Shown: positions 25,117 through 33,387, counted from the stretch's first letter. The stretch is 64,000 nt of DNA from Natrinema versiforme JCM 10478 (GCF_000337195.1 NZ_AOID01000019.1:1-64000), one strand, 5' to 3'. Numbers and translations are program-made. Notes: a model not told the origin generated them from the sequence alone.

Positions 25117-25481
25117 ACGACGATAGTATCGATTCCTCCGAGCGAGGCCTGCTGCCACAGGCTAGCCGGTCGGAGCGCAGTAAACCCACGGCTACGAAAT
25201 CCAATGAGACAATCACAGAGCAATCCCACCCGATCGTCAGACAGTGCGCCTAGTTTTAAGGCGAACCGACAACAAGAAACCCGACATGCACGGCTAACAG
25301 ATCGTGAGGTCGAAGGGGGCCGCACCCCCCAAGGAGACGGACCTAGTACATCCATCTTGTTGGGCGGATTCGGCCTTATAGCTTTCCCCTCGAGTACTGG
25401 CGAGGCTCGCCAGTGCCGGGACAGGGAATCCGTCTTCGGTCCTCTCGATGCTAGTCGTGCGGCCATCGGAGGTGGTCGCGC
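25117..25481. other. intergenic leader of the 403-residue gene
   Basis: It holds copy A of a leader element (25150-25229) and further potential stems (CTCCGA/TCGGAG near 25136-25173). A rightward 93-codon frame (25204-25485) runs through it but is Arg/Ser-rich and not acidic, so I do not call it a gene. Confidence 0.4.
25150..25229 (+). repeat. leader element, copy A
   Basis: TGCTGCCACA (25150-25159), which forms the loop side of a GCCTG/CAGGC hairpin, is followed by AATCACAGAGCAATCCCAC (25211-25229). Both blocks recur at 29181-29246 ahead of another rightward gene group. Confidence 0.55.
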
Positions 25482-26693
25482 ATGACGAGAGATACCAAAC
25501 AGACAACGAAACTAAACGACACCGAGAAGAGCAAACTCGAGAAGCTTGCAGAGGCACACGACTGTAACCAGTCGGCGCTCATGAGGCAGTGGATCGAAGA
25601 GAGCTGGGAAGAGAACTTCGGCGACGTACACCCCGACGCGTTCGACCGCCACGACATGGACATCGGGGCGATCGTCAGCGGCGAGGTCGATCCCGGCGAA
25701 GTCGAAGACAAGTTCAAGATGGACGGCGAGCAAACGCCGAGTGTCCCCGCCGCGGATGGCGGGCTCGGCGCTGCGGTCTCGCCGGCCAGTCACACCCCAA
25801 CGCAGACGCCGACCGGGCTGGCAAAAGCCGGCCCGGCGCTGTCGTGGGACGAACTGAAAGAGGCGGTCGAGCGTCACTGGGACCCCGACGAGGGCGACGA
25901 GGACGGCGAAGAGAGCACCGTCGGTTTCGAGATCCACCCCGACCGCGTCGAACCGGAGTCCTTGAAAAACAACCACGAGGTGTGTGCGAAGATTATCACC
26001 GGCATCCTGCGCCACGAGCAGGACGTAATCGCCGGCCCCCTAATCGAACAGCGCATCGAGGATTACCTCGGTCACAAGGTCACGCGCGCGGACTACGAAA
26101 GCGGGCTCGAGTACAAGATCAACCAGTACAAGCCTCAGATTATCGGGCACCTGGAGGATCACCCGAACATCACGGTCGAGACCTACTACGCCTCGGAACA
26201 AACGCTCAAAGACCAACTCCCCAGCTACGTCGAAGACCTCATCGACGAGTTGCATTCGAATACCGCACCCGATCTCGAAACATGGCTCGAAGAGACTCGG
26301 AATCTCGAGGTCGGTCGGATGGAATTCGAGGACTACGACGACTGGCTCGAGGCGCTGCGACAGTACCGCGTCGCGATCGCGAAGCTCTCGGGAGTCCTCG
26401 CACACGGCCAGTTCGGCGACATACTCGAGGAGAAACTCGACTACCCCGAAGAGCACTACGACGACGCCGCCAGCTACCTCGTCTCGGTAATGCGCGGTGC
26501 GAAAGACGACTACACGAACGCATCCGAGCACGCCCGATACGTCGTTATCAACGAGTACGCCGACCTTGACGACGGCTACCGGCTCGATCTTGACGAAACC
26601 GAGACGGCCACGATCGACTTCGGGACACGCGAAAACGCCGACGGCCAGATGCCGCTCGGAGAACGGTTCACGGTCATTGGAGAGAATCTGTGA
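25482..26693 (+). CDS. ribbon-helix-helix protein with large C-terminal domain
   Basis: A 403-residue protein. The N-terminus (TTKLNDTEKSKLEKLAEAHD, then SALMRQWIEESW) is a ribbon-helix-helix DNA-binding unit. A linker rich in Pro/Gly/Thr follows, then about 260 mostly helical, acidic residues with no family I recognise. The design fits a partition or transcription regulator. It is the first gene of a three-gene run ending in a CoiA-like nuclease. Confidence 0.75.
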   Translation: MTRDTKQTTKLNDTEKSKLEKLAEAHDCNQSALMRQWIEESWEENFGDVHPDAFDRHDMDIGAIVSGEVDPGEVEDKFKMDGEQTPSVPAADGGLGAAVSPASHTPTQTPTGLAKAGPALSWDELKEAVERHWDPDEGDEDGEESTVGFEIHPDRVEPESLKNNHEVCAKIITGILRHEQDVIAGPLIEQRIEDYLGHKVTRADYESGLEYKINQYKPQIIGHLEDHPNITVETYYASEQTLKDQLPSYVEDLIDELHSNTAPDLETWLEETRNLEVGRMEFEDYDDWLEALRQYRVAIAKLSGVLAHGQFGDILEEKLDYPEEHYDDAASYLVSVMRGAKDDYTNASEHARYVVINEYADLDDGYRLDLDETETATIDFGTRENADGQMPLGERFTVIGENL

Positions 26694-27007
26694 CCATGAC
26701 CGAGAAAATCGATTCCGACTCGGTACTGTTTGCCGTCCCCGAAGCGGACGACGAGTCCGAAGACGAGGTCGACCTGAGCCCCTTCGAGGACTACTCGCCG
26801 ATCCACGAGCCCGACTCGTCGCTGTTCGATGTGCCCGACGGAGAGGATTCGGTCAGTGATATCGTCCGGGCCGTCGACGGCGCGGTCCCGGTTCGGGACA
26901 CCGACCCCCTCAGCAACGAGACGAAAATCGAGTTCGATGCCGAGCAAGAAGCGGAGGCGCTTGGGATCATAGACAGTACCGACGACCAGCGGGAATCCGC
27001 GGAGTGA
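26690..27007 (+). CDS. acidic 105-residue protein
   Basis: A very acidic, probably disordered protein that shares a GTGA overlap with the preceding gene (start GTG at 26690, or ATG at 26696). Two similar stretches (SVLFAVPEADDESED and SLFDVPDGEDSVSD) suggest a short internal duplication. The function is unknown; it probably partners the 403-residue protein. Confidence 0.7.
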   Translation: MTMTEKIDSDSVLFAVPEADDESEDEVDLSPFEDYSPIHEPDSSLFDVPDGEDSVSDIVRAVDGAVPVRDTDPLSNETKIEFDAEQEAEALGIIDSTDDQRESAE

Positions 27008-27063
27008 CGGCATGTCGGTGCCAGCCCACTCCGTAGCTGTTGCTATATCGATTCAAAAAATAT

Positions 27064-27083
27064 CCCCGAAAGGTACGTACGTA
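27064..27083 (+). promoter_or_regulatory. CCCCGAAAG-CGTACGTA motif, copy 1
   Basis: CCCCGAAAGGTACGTACGTA lies 35-54 bases before the ATG of the CoiA-like gene. A near-copy (two differences) is at 28756-28775, on the far side of the gene and its non-coding tail. Confidence 0.5.
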
Positions 27084-27117
27084 TCTGAATTCTTTTTCTC
27101 GAGAGGTGCGTAGCCCG

Positions 27118-28110
27118 ATGCCATTTATCGCCTCTCGAGACGGCGAGAGTGTAATTCCCGAACAGGTCGAAGACGGCGAAGATGTGTGGTGTCGGGCCTG
27201 TCTCGAGCGGATGCGAGCACGCGGCCCGTTTGAGGACGGGACGGCGCGGCACTTCTATCACGTCGAGAACGACCAGGGCGGCGCTGGCTGTCGCGACGGC
27301 AGTCCCGGGGAGTCGGCCACTCACCTGAAATGGAAATCGTGGGCCGTCTCTGCGCTTCGGCAGCGATACGACAACTATCACGTGTGCGCGCCCGAGGTGC
27401 CGATCGACGTGACCAGGACGGAAACGGAAACTGACGAACGACGAGCTGACGCGCTGCTCGAGTTCAACGAGCGAAACCGGTTCTACGGCAACGGAATTAT
27501 CGTCGAAGTGCAGCACTTGAACGTCAGTAAGGACATCCGCGGAACGACACACGACTACCTCCAAGAAGGGTACAGTGTCTACTGGGCGACCGAGGACGAC
27601 TTTGAGAACGATCGGTTCGACCTCGAGCGAATGGAAGAGGCGTTCAACGAGGGTCGCCGATCGGCGTTTTCGGTGTACCGATCCGAGCCGCCGCGTCTGG
27701 ATGCGCCCGAACCACTGTCGGTAACAGAGGGTGAAGAGAAAGCCTACACAACGGTAAACCCAGTGCCCGAGTGTTCGCATGAGTTCGTCCCGGCACCAGA
27801 GGGGAGTGTATGCCTCCGTTGTGGGTTAGAGCTACGGCTATGCATCTACGATTCATATAGAGAAGAGTTGCGCCCCTCATCGAACTATAGCCACCGTGTG
27901 CGCGCAGAGAGGGTCTTGGCCGCAAACACAGCCTCTATTGAACGTCCAATTGAGTTCGAAGAGATAGAGGAATATGGAGATCCCCCAGACGACCACTCAC
28001 ACCATTGGGGCCACTCTAAGGATTTAGTGAACGGTGAGAAACACCACTGTCGGTACTGTGACGCGACCCTTATGGAAGGCGTTGGCCGGATTGTCTTGAA
28101 CCACGAGTAG
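27118..28110 (+). CDS. CoiA-like nuclease
   Basis: A 330-residue protein. An N-terminal zinc-finger-like segment (VWCRACLERM) is followed by ATHLKWKSWAVSALRQRY, a RRADALLEFNER block and IIVEVQHLNVSKDIRGTTHD, the pattern of the CoiA-like restriction-fold nuclease domain (acidic residues plus E-x-Q). CoiA assists DNA uptake in bacteria; haloarchaeal homologues are uncharacterised. Two further Cys/His clusters follow (CSHEF...CLRCG and HHCRYCDATL). The last 80 residues are encoded by less GC-rich DNA. The start at 27118 was chosen for domain fit. Confidence 0.75.
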   Translation: MPFIASRDGESVIPEQVEDGEDVWCRACLERMRARGPFEDGTARHFYHVENDQGGAGCRDGSPGESATHLKWKSWAVSALRQRYDNYHVCAPEVPIDVTRTETETDERRADALLEFNERNRFYGNGIIVEVQHLNVSKDIRGTTHDYLQEGYSVYWATEDDFENDRFDLERMEEAFNEGRRSAFSVYRSEPPRLDAPEPLSVTEGEEKAYTTVNPVPECSHEFVPAPEGSVCLRCGLELRLCIYDSYREELRPSSNYSHRVRAERVLAANTASIERPIEFEEIEEYGDPPDDHSHHWGHSKDLVNGEKHHCRYCDATLMEGVGRIVLNHE

Positions 28111-28318
28111 TTCATCGCGATCGCCGCGGCCGACGGTGTCTTTTGTTGATCGTCTCGAGTAGACCAGCTACAGGTGGCGACTGTATCAGAACCCAGAGAG
28201 ATCCGCGAAAAAATTTCTCGGTGAGAAGCCGTACCGGCAAGGGATGCCGCGACTTTTTTCCTCGAGAAGTAGAGAGGACGGCTACCGGGTGGCGATTTTA
28301 GACTGACAAAAGATCGAA

Positions 28319-28334
28319 CGTACGGGCCCGTACG
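28319..28334. repeat. 16-base perfect palindrome
   Basis: CGTACGGGCCCGTACG is a perfect palindrome containing the CGTACG core that also occurs in the two CCCCGAAAG motifs on either side. It is likely a protein-binding site. Confidence 0.6.
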
Positions 28335-28744
28335 AAATAATTTTTTTTTGCTCCGAGACCGTCCGAGCGTGTAGGAGGGGTTCAACGAAACCAAGACCGT
28401 CGGAAGAACGTTTCTGGGACGCGAAAAGCGAAGAACTGCAAAACAGGACAGAGAGAAGCTAACGAGACCGGCTGCGGCTACGTTCCCCTTCACCTTGCCT
28501 CAAAAGGTCTACTGCGGTCTAGTAGGATACTACAGGTTAAAAGAGTTTCGGTAGAAACTCAATGTGCTACACTATGGTATATCTTTAGTTTCCGGGAGGA
28601 TCGTGGTGAGTCTGTCTCGGTCTACCCCACCGTGGAATCTATCTTTCCCTGCCGTCTCGAGGGCTGTCCTCTTTATCCTCTCCTTTCGGCCCCTCTCGCC
28701 GTCCTCTCACCCCGCCGCACACTCTCGGAGGGTCTGAGAGCAAG

Positions 28745-28750
28745 AAAAAA
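28745..28750 (-). terminator. T6 tract for the leftward winged-helix gene
   Basis: Six A residues on the given strand (T6 in the leftward RNA) lie about 50 bases after the stop at 28798. Confidence 0.4.
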
Positions 28751-28755
28751 TTATT

Positions 28756-28775
28756 CCCCGAAAGATGCGTACGTA
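28756..28775 (+). promoter_or_regulatory. CCCCGAAAG-CGTACGTA motif, copy 2
   Basis: CCCCGAAAGATGCGTACGTA, preceded like copy 1 by an A/T-rich stretch. No rightward gene starts directly after it. Confidence 0.5.
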
Positions 28776-28797
28776 CATCGAGAACTAGAGAGGTTCT

Positions 28798-29034
28798 TCA
28801 CTCGTCGGCCACGTACCAGACTCTCGCATTTGCGCTCAACGATTCAGACATCACTTCATCGTCGTCCTCGAGCTTGGTCAGCCGACGATACGCTGTACTC
28901 TGGTTACAACCGAGTCTTTCGGCGATCTCCGTTGTTGATGCGACCGGACACTCCCGGACCGCATTCAGAAAGTCGTCGTCGGTGTATTCGTCGTTGAAAC
29001 GCTGTGTCTCGTCGTCTCGAGACCGATCACTCAT
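28798..29034 (-). CDS. winged-helix DNA-binding protein
   Basis: A 78-residue protein with TDDDFLNAVRECPVASTTEI, AERLGCNQSTAYRRLTKLED and a short wing. It is a compact helix-turn-helix regulator of the kind common on haloarchaeal plasmids. The ATG at 29034 was chosen over 29070 because the upstream residues are not acidic. It may act on the CGTACG motifs beside it. Confidence 0.8.
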   Translation of the reverse strand: MSDRSRDDETQRFNDEYTDDDFLNAVRECPVASTTEIAERLGCNQSTAYRRLTKLEDDDEVMSESLSANARVWYVADE

Positions 29035-29180
29035 TATCTGTACGCACGCACTGAGGCACCAAAAACCCACGCATGACAGTCATGCATGGCAAGAACTAAG
29101 TCAATCCAGTTGAATGTAATAACTACCGAAGCATCTCGCTACGCGGCGAATCTCAGCGTAGAACCGTCGCGAAAGCAGTG

Positions 29181-29246
29181 TGCTGCCACACACTGCGACT
29201 GCACTGCGAGTGCTTCGTGCGACGACTAATCACAGAGCAATCCCAC
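29181..29246 (+). repeat. leader element, copy B
   Basis: TGCTGCCACA (29181-29190), in the loop of a CAGTGTG/CACACTG hairpin, and AATCACAGAGCAATCCCAC (29228-29246) repeat the two conserved blocks of copy A. The second block ends five bases before the ATG at 29252, the first gene of the long rightward operon. Confidence 0.55.
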
Positions 29247-29251
29247 GAAGC

Positions 29252-29437
29252 ATGCCCACGTTACAGCGTAACCGACTTAAATCTAGTCGGACCGGATCGA
29301 GTACAGAGAACAGTTCTCAAACCGCACGTCAGCCACGCGACCGACAGTCGTCCGACGGCATCGCGCTTGCGGCCGAACCATCCTACGATCGCGAGTACAA
29401 CGCACTGCTCTCGTTAGAGGAGGCCGTTCGCCAATGA
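29252..29437 (+). CDS. first small gene of the long rightward operon
   Basis: A 61-residue protein, basic at the N-terminus and acidic at the end (SYDREYNALLSLEEAVRQ). The stop overlaps the next start (ATGA). The function is unknown. It is encoded directly after leader element copy B. Confidence 0.55.
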   Translation: MPTLQRNRLKSSRTGSSTENSSQTARQPRDRQSSDGIALAAEPSYDREYNALLSLEEAVRQ

Positions 29438-29742
29438 GCACGCCCTACGCGGCCGCCGAGACCGACCGGCCGGCCTACCCCGAGGTCAAAGCCGAGTTTG
29501 GGGAAGATCCCGCTCGGTACCTCGCCGTCGACGAAAACGACGAGCACGACGACCATCCGCTCGCACTCGCCCACGCGCGTATCAAAGCGATCGACGACCG
29601 CGAGTTACTCAAACACTGGCAGCGGATCGAAGCCAAACACTGGGGCCGCACCGAGATCATGGCCCACCTCAATGCTCGCGAGCGCGAGCTGACCGCAACC
29701 GATACGAGCGCCGACCCGGCGACGGCTGGAGGTGACGTGTAG
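29434..29742 (+). CDS. uncharacterised 102-residue protein
   Basis: An acidic, mainly helical protein with an unusual IKAIDDRELLKHWQRIEAKH segment near residues 48-67. No family is recognised. It is translationally coupled to the preceding gene. Confidence 0.7.
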   Translation: MSTPYAAAETDRPAYPEVKAEFGEDPARYLAVDENDEHDDHPLALAHARIKAIDDRELLKHWQRIEAKHWGRTEIMAHLNARERELTATDTSADPATAGGDV

Positions 29743-30009
29743 ATGTCCCGCGGACGCCATGTCGCAGTCGATACGGACCAGATTCTCGAGTCGCTTGCGA
29801 CGCTGGCCGACGACGGCGAAACGATCTCCGAGGGCGGCGTCGTCCCCAAACGACTCGCGACCGAATGCGGCTATCACAGAGCGACCGTGCTGCGAGCATT
29901 GGAATCGCTCGTCGAGGAGAGCGCGGCCGAAGTGGTCTGGGGATTCACGGACACTGGCCCGAAGAAAAGTTTCCTCCCGTGCGAGCCGGCCGACGGAGGT
30001 GCCGAATAA
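29743..30009 (+). CDS. winged-helix-like protein, paralogue of the gene at 33124
   Basis: An 88-residue protein: a helical start (DQILESLATLADDGETISEG), a recognition helix (LATECGYHRATVLRALESLV) and a WGFTDTGPKKSFLP wing. It matches the 87-residue protein at 33124-33387 in length, order and wing (WGVGENGPQAAYLP). It is a likely DNA-binding regulator. It shares one base with the next start (TAATG). Confidence 0.75.
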   Translation: MSRGRHVAVDTDQILESLATLADDGETISEGGVVPKRLATECGYHRATVLRALESLVEESAAEVVWGFTDTGPKKSFLPCEPADGGAE

Positions 30010-30443
30010 TGCCGTACTGTTGGGACCACGAGGACTGCCCGCGGGAGAACTGCGAGGGCGAACTCCAACAGCAAGACCAGTACAACGTCATGTGTCTGTC
30101 CTGCGAGCGCGTCTGGACGCACGTCAGATCGGAGACGACCCACTCGCTCCAGACGGCGAACTTCGAGACCGTCGCGGAGAAACCGGTCACGATGGCCGAC
30201 GGCGGAACGAGCCCTGAGACCGACTGCGACGGAAAAGTCGAGTGGCACTACGCCATCGACCACGCGGAGAGTTTCGAGACGCGACATGAGGCCGCCGGGG
30301 AGGCTGCGATTATCAACCGCAACCGAGACGAACGCCGGCGCGACGTGACCGTCTGGGCATACCCCGAATGCGACTGCGAGGAATCGGTGGTAACTTTCGA
30401 CCATGGAGACTGCTGCGGTCGCTGCGGGGCGGTGATAGCATGA
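30009..30443 (+). CDS. cysteine-rich zinc-ribbon protein
   Basis: A 144-residue protein with Cys clusters at the start (YCWDHEDCPRENC), at residues about 36-40 (CLSC) and at the end (PECDCEES, CCGRCGAV), enough for two or three zinc sites. The middle is helical. No family is recognised; nucleic-acid binding is likely. Confidence 0.7.
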   Translation: MPYCWDHEDCPRENCEGELQQQDQYNVMCLSCERVWTHVRSETTHSLQTANFETVAEKPVTMADGGTSPETDCDGKVEWHYAIDHAESFETRHEAAGEAAIINRNRDERRRDVTVWAYPECDCEESVVTFDHGDCCGRCGAVIA

Positions 30444-30778
30444 CGGACGACGCTGAATCCAGCGCCGGCGAAGAAGACTACAAGGCTCCGGGGGATTACG
30501 AAGACCTCGATTCCCACGACCGAATTTTCGCCCGTGGGGATATTGCACACTGGAATATCGCGGTTCAGGACCTCCGCGAACTGCTACGAACTCTTGAAGA
30601 TCCAAACCTAAACGACCCGGTCGAACGACGCGAAGTTGAAGAAGCCATCTTCCACGAGTTTGGGGAGATAGAGCGAACTTTCCGTGACGCTTGGGACTCG
30701 AGGACAAAAGAACTGGATAACGCCGGCGATCACCCACCACTCACGGACACTGACGAATCGGGTGACTCGAGTCAATGA
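30440..30778 (+). CDS. acidic helical 112-residue protein
   Basis: A soluble protein with a long central helix region (WNIAVQDLRELLRTLEDPNL and VEEAIFHEFGEIERTF). ATGA overlaps occur at both ends. No family is recognised. Confidence 0.7.
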   Translation: MTDDAESSAGEEDYKAPGDYEDLDSHDRIFARGDIAHWNIAVQDLRELLRTLEDPNLNDPVERREVEEAIFHEFGEIERTFRDAWDSRTKELDNAGDHPPLTDTDESGDSSQ

Positions 30779-31134
30779 CCGAACCCCGAACCATCACCCT
30801 CGAGATCCCCATCCCACAACCAACCCTCGAGCACGCACTCTGGGCGCTGGTCGCCGTCGCGATCGCCCTCGACGCACTCACCACGCAGGTCGGCCTCGCA
30901 AACGGGCTGAGCGAATCGAACCCGTCGGGCCGGGCCGCCCTCGAGTACGGCGCGCTCGGATTCGTCGCCCTGAAAGGCGCGGCCGTCGGGGTCGGGCTGG
31001 CCGGACATGCGTTGCTCCGGTGGGTCGATCGGCCGACGTGGGGGCTTATCGCGCCCGGGCTTATCGCGGCGGTTTGGCTCGGCGCGGCGCTGTGGAATCT
31101 GCGGCTCCTCGCTGAAATCGGGGTGGTCGCGTGA
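30775..31134 (+). CDS. four-helix membrane protein, paralogue of the gene at 19595
   Basis: A 119-residue protein with four membrane segments. It shares with the 19595 protein a D-x2-TT motif, an SNPSG/EGNP turn and GFVALKGAAV, and fits the haloarchaeal DUF5658 membrane family. It is the only membrane protein in this part of the operon. Confidence 0.75.
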   Translation: MTEPRTITLEIPIPQPTLEHALWALVAVAIALDALTTQVGLANGLSESNPSGRAALEYGALGFVALKGAAVGVGLAGHALLRWVDRPTWGLIAPGLIAAVWLGAALWNLRLLAEIGVVA

Positions 31135-31997
31135 TGTGCTCGTATTGTGACCGCGACGACGGCCACACGCGCGAGCACTGTCCCGAGCGTTTAGAGGACA
31201 AGTACAGGACGGTCGACCTCCGGGACGGCGAGACGACAGACGACGACAGTCACGCCGATGTGGTGGCTTCCCAACTCGCCGAAGCCGACGACGAGACGCT
31301 CGAGGAGACCGACGGCGAGGACGACGACCGGGAAGTTCGATGTGACGGCGGTACTCCTAATTCCGACACGCACTCTGCGCTAAAAAGAGAAATCGCACAA
31401 CAGCGAGCGGTTGACAACATCGACACGCAGATCGACGCAGCGCTGGCGGACGCTCGGCTCGGTGTCCTGCACAAGCCGTTCGCCGACGCACCGGGCGCTA
31501 TCGACGCGAACCCGGCAACGTGGTGGGACTATTTCTGGGCGGAACTGTCGCCCGTCCCGACCGACGCCTACCGTGACAGCGCCGCGGAACAGGCCAGCGG
31601 ACAGGTTTCGCTGGGCGATTTCGACCGACTCGTCACGGACGGCGGCACCGTCTGGACCGAGACCGAACAGGCTCGTCTCGAGGTGGGCAACACGCGGAAG
31701 CCGATCGCCGTCAAGAACGCCCGACGAGTCACCACTGGCGACCTCGCTGCGCTCGCGATGTGCGCCCACCGCTTCGACCCGTCGGACGTTGAGGGCTGGT
31801 ACACACACGAGTTCGACGACGTGCTCCGGCAGTGGATCTGTTCGAATGTCGAGAGCGTGATCGCGCGACTCTCCCCGCACTGCGAGACCAAGGACGGCGA
31901 TCTCCCGCCGCTCCATCCCGCCGACGACCTCTGGGTCGGGGAGGTAGAGACTGGACCAACGCAGACGACGCTCGACGCAATGGAGGACACCCAATGA
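31134..31997 (+). CDS. zinc-knuckle protein, 287 residues
   Basis: The N-terminus has CSYCDRDDGHTREHC, a CCHC-type zinc knuckle used for single-strand nucleic-acid binding. A long acidic linker follows, then a helical domain of about 180 residues with conserved-looking Trp and Cys (WWDYFWAEL, EGWYTHEF). No family is recognised. A GTG at 31131 is an alternative start. Confidence 0.7.
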   Translation: MCSYCDRDDGHTREHCPERLEDKYRTVDLRDGETTDDDSHADVVASQLAEADDETLEETDGEDDDREVRCDGGTPNSDTHSALKREIAQQRAVDNIDTQIDAALADARLGVLHKPFADAPGAIDANPATWWDYFWAELSPVPTDAYRDSAAEQASGQVSLGDFDRLVTDGGTVWTETEQARLEVGNTRKPIAVKNARRVTTGDLAALAMCAHRFDPSDVEGWYTHEFDDVLRQWICSNVESVIARLSPHCETKDGDLPPLHPADDLWVGEVETGPTQTTLDAMEDTQ

Positions 31998-32092
31998 TCC
32001 GCCTCACCCGACTCCCCACGCTGTCCACTCAAGCCGCCCGCCGACTCGGCTGTGCGACCGTCGCGACGGTTCTCGGGGGCGATTTCCGATGA
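31994..32092 (+). CDS. 32-residue basic mini-protein
   Basis: MIRLTRLPTLSTQAARRLGC plus 12 residues. It fits between its neighbours with ATGA overlaps at both ends, the best evidence that it is translated. It is amphipathic and basic. It may only couple translation across the gap. Confidence 0.45.
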   Translation: MIRLTRLPTLSTQAARRLGCATVATVLGGDFR

Positions 32093-32286
32093 CCTCCGCA
32101 CGCGGCTGGAAGCCCAAGGCGGCCGACTCGAGCGCCCCACGCTGTCGGAACTGCGGCAATCAGGTCACGCGACAGTTCGCCCGCGTCTTCGGCGATAATC
32201 GCGACCGCATCCACTCGTGTCCCGACTGCGCGACCTACCGGGAGATGAAAACCGGTGCTGTTCCCAAGGAGGTCGGAGACCAATGA
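32089..32286 (+). CDS. zinc-ribbon protein (DUF7563-like)
   Basis: A 65-residue protein built around CRNCGNQVTRQFARVFGDN and CPDC, the short haloarchaeal zinc-ribbon family usually annotated DUF7563. ATGA overlaps occur on both sides. The function is unknown. Confidence 0.75.
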   Translation: MTSARGWKPKAADSSAPRCRNCGNQVTRQFARVFGDNRDRIHSCPDCATYREMKTGAVPKEVGDQ

Positions 32287-32882
32287 GCGACGAAACCACG
32301 CACTCGCCGCTCACGTCGGCGAGCATGGACCCGGAGAACAACGAGTACGCGACCCCGCCGAAGATTTGGCGACCGATCGATCGCGCCGTCGACGGCTTCG
32401 ATCTGGACCCAGCTAGCGGCGCGGAGTCGTCGCCGATCGCCGAGACGCGCTACACGAAAGCTGACGACGGACTCTCGAAAGCGTGGTTCGGCAACGTGTG
32501 GCTCAATCCACCGTGGAGCACGAATGGCAACGGGAACGCGAAACACCGCTGGCTACAAAAGGCCCGTAGCGAGGCCGCGCGAGACGCTGTTGACCGCGTG
32601 GTCGTACTCATCCCGTCGGACACTGGCGCGCACTGGTTTCACGACCACGTGCTCGAAGCCGATGCGGTCTGTTTCGTCGGCCCCGGACGCATCCCGTTCG
32701 AAGGCGTCGGCGTCGATCGGAACCCGTCGTTTGCACTCGTGATCGCGGTGTTTGGTCCCGTCGACGACGAACTCGCCGACGCACTCCATACATTCGGTGC
32801 GGTCATGCGCGGGAGAGAGATGTACGAACCGCTGCAACAGGCAACACCCCCGACCGCGACCGATGGAGGCACGGACCAATGA
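32283..32882 (+). CDS. phage-type DNA N6-adenine methyltransferase
   Basis: A 199-residue protein with EYATPPKIWRPIDRAV near the start, a DLDPASG SAM-binding segment (about 40-46), the catalytic NPPW motif (75-78) and an HWFHDHVL segment. This matches the short phage Dam-like family that methylates adenine. It may protect the element's DNA from restriction, or mark it. A second methylase gene follows 500 bases later. Confidence 0.88.
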   Translation: MSDETTHSPLTSASMDPENNEYATPPKIWRPIDRAVDGFDLDPASGAESSPIAETRYTKADDGLSKAWFGNVWLNPPWSTNGNGNAKHRWLQKARSEAARDAVDRVVVLIPSDTGAHWFHDHVLEADAVCFVGPGRIPFEGVGVDRNPSFALVIAVFGPVDDELADALHTFGAVMRGREMYEPLQQATPPTATDGGTDQ

Positions 32883-33127
32883 CCGACCACACCACGCTCG
32901 TCTGCGAGCACCACGGGTCGGCCGACTGTCTCCGATTCCAGGGCGGCGAGATCGACATCCGAGACGGCGCAGTCGCCTACGCCGAGTTGCACTACTACTG
33001 CGAGCACTACTCCCGACTCGAGGGCGTCTACCGACTCGCCGAGGACGTAACGACCACCCACGGCGCGATTCTCGAAACCGAAACGCGCGGGACGCCGCTG
33101 GATGAACAGCGAGGGATCGACCAATGA
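32879..33127 (+). CDS. uncharacterised 82-residue Cys/His protein
   Basis: A small acidic protein with VCEHHGSADCLRF and HYYCEHYSRL, possibly one zinc site. ATGA-coupled on both sides. No family is recognised. Confidence 0.65.
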   Translation: MTDHTTLVCEHHGSADCLRFQGGEIDIRDGAVAYAELHYYCEHYSRLEGVYRLAEDVTTTHGAILETETRGTPLDEQRGIDQ

Positions 33128-33387
33128 CCACTGGTCGCTACGGCAAGGCCGTCGACCACGACGCCCTCATGGAGACGGTCGCCGACCTCGCAGCCCGCGG
33201 CGAGACGCTGCTCGGCGGCGGTGTCTCGCTGGATACGATCGCCGAGCACTCAGAGTTCGAACGCTCGACGCTCGCGAAACACTGTCGCAAACTCGCCGAT
33301 CGGGGCGACCTCGAGCGACGGTGGGGCGTCGGCGAGAACGGCCCGCAGGCGGCGTATCTGCCTGCCGATGGAGGGCAAGACCGATGA
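33124..33387 (+). CDS. winged-helix-like protein, paralogue of the gene at 29743
   Basis: An 87-residue protein with DALMETVADLAARGETLLGG, AEHSEFERSTLAKHCRKLAD and a WGVGENGPQAAYLPADGG wing; the same layout as the 88-residue protein at 29743-30009. It is a likely transcription regulator directly upstream of a DNA methylase. Confidence 0.75.
   Translation: MTTGRYGKAVDHDALMETVADLAARGETLLGGGVSLDTIAEHSEFERSTLAKHCRKLADRGDLERRWGVGENGPQAAYLPADGGQDR

Larger units (their letters stand above)
28111..28797. other. 687-base non-coding, motif-rich region
   Basis: It contains the palindrome at 28319, poly-A and poly-T runs (28208, 28340, 28745), the second CCCCGAAAG-CGTACGTA copy (28756-28775), several CTCGAGA/TAGAGAGG variants, and a pyrimidine-rich segment (28620-28740). 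The AT-rich tracts and repeats would suit an origin or a control region. A 202-codon leftward frame across it looks spurious. Confidence 0.5.

Noticed and set aside
25204-25485. Rightward 93-codon frame through leader element copy A
   Set aside because: It ends with an ATGA overlap, which is suggestive, but the product is Arg/Ser-rich, not acidic, and the sequence is better explained by hairpins and a repeat.
27885-28493. Leftward 202-codon frame across the non-coding region
   Set aside because: It is rich in Ser, Arg and Lys, runs antisense into the CoiA-like gene, and covers poly-A/T tracts; not protein-like for a haloarchaeon.
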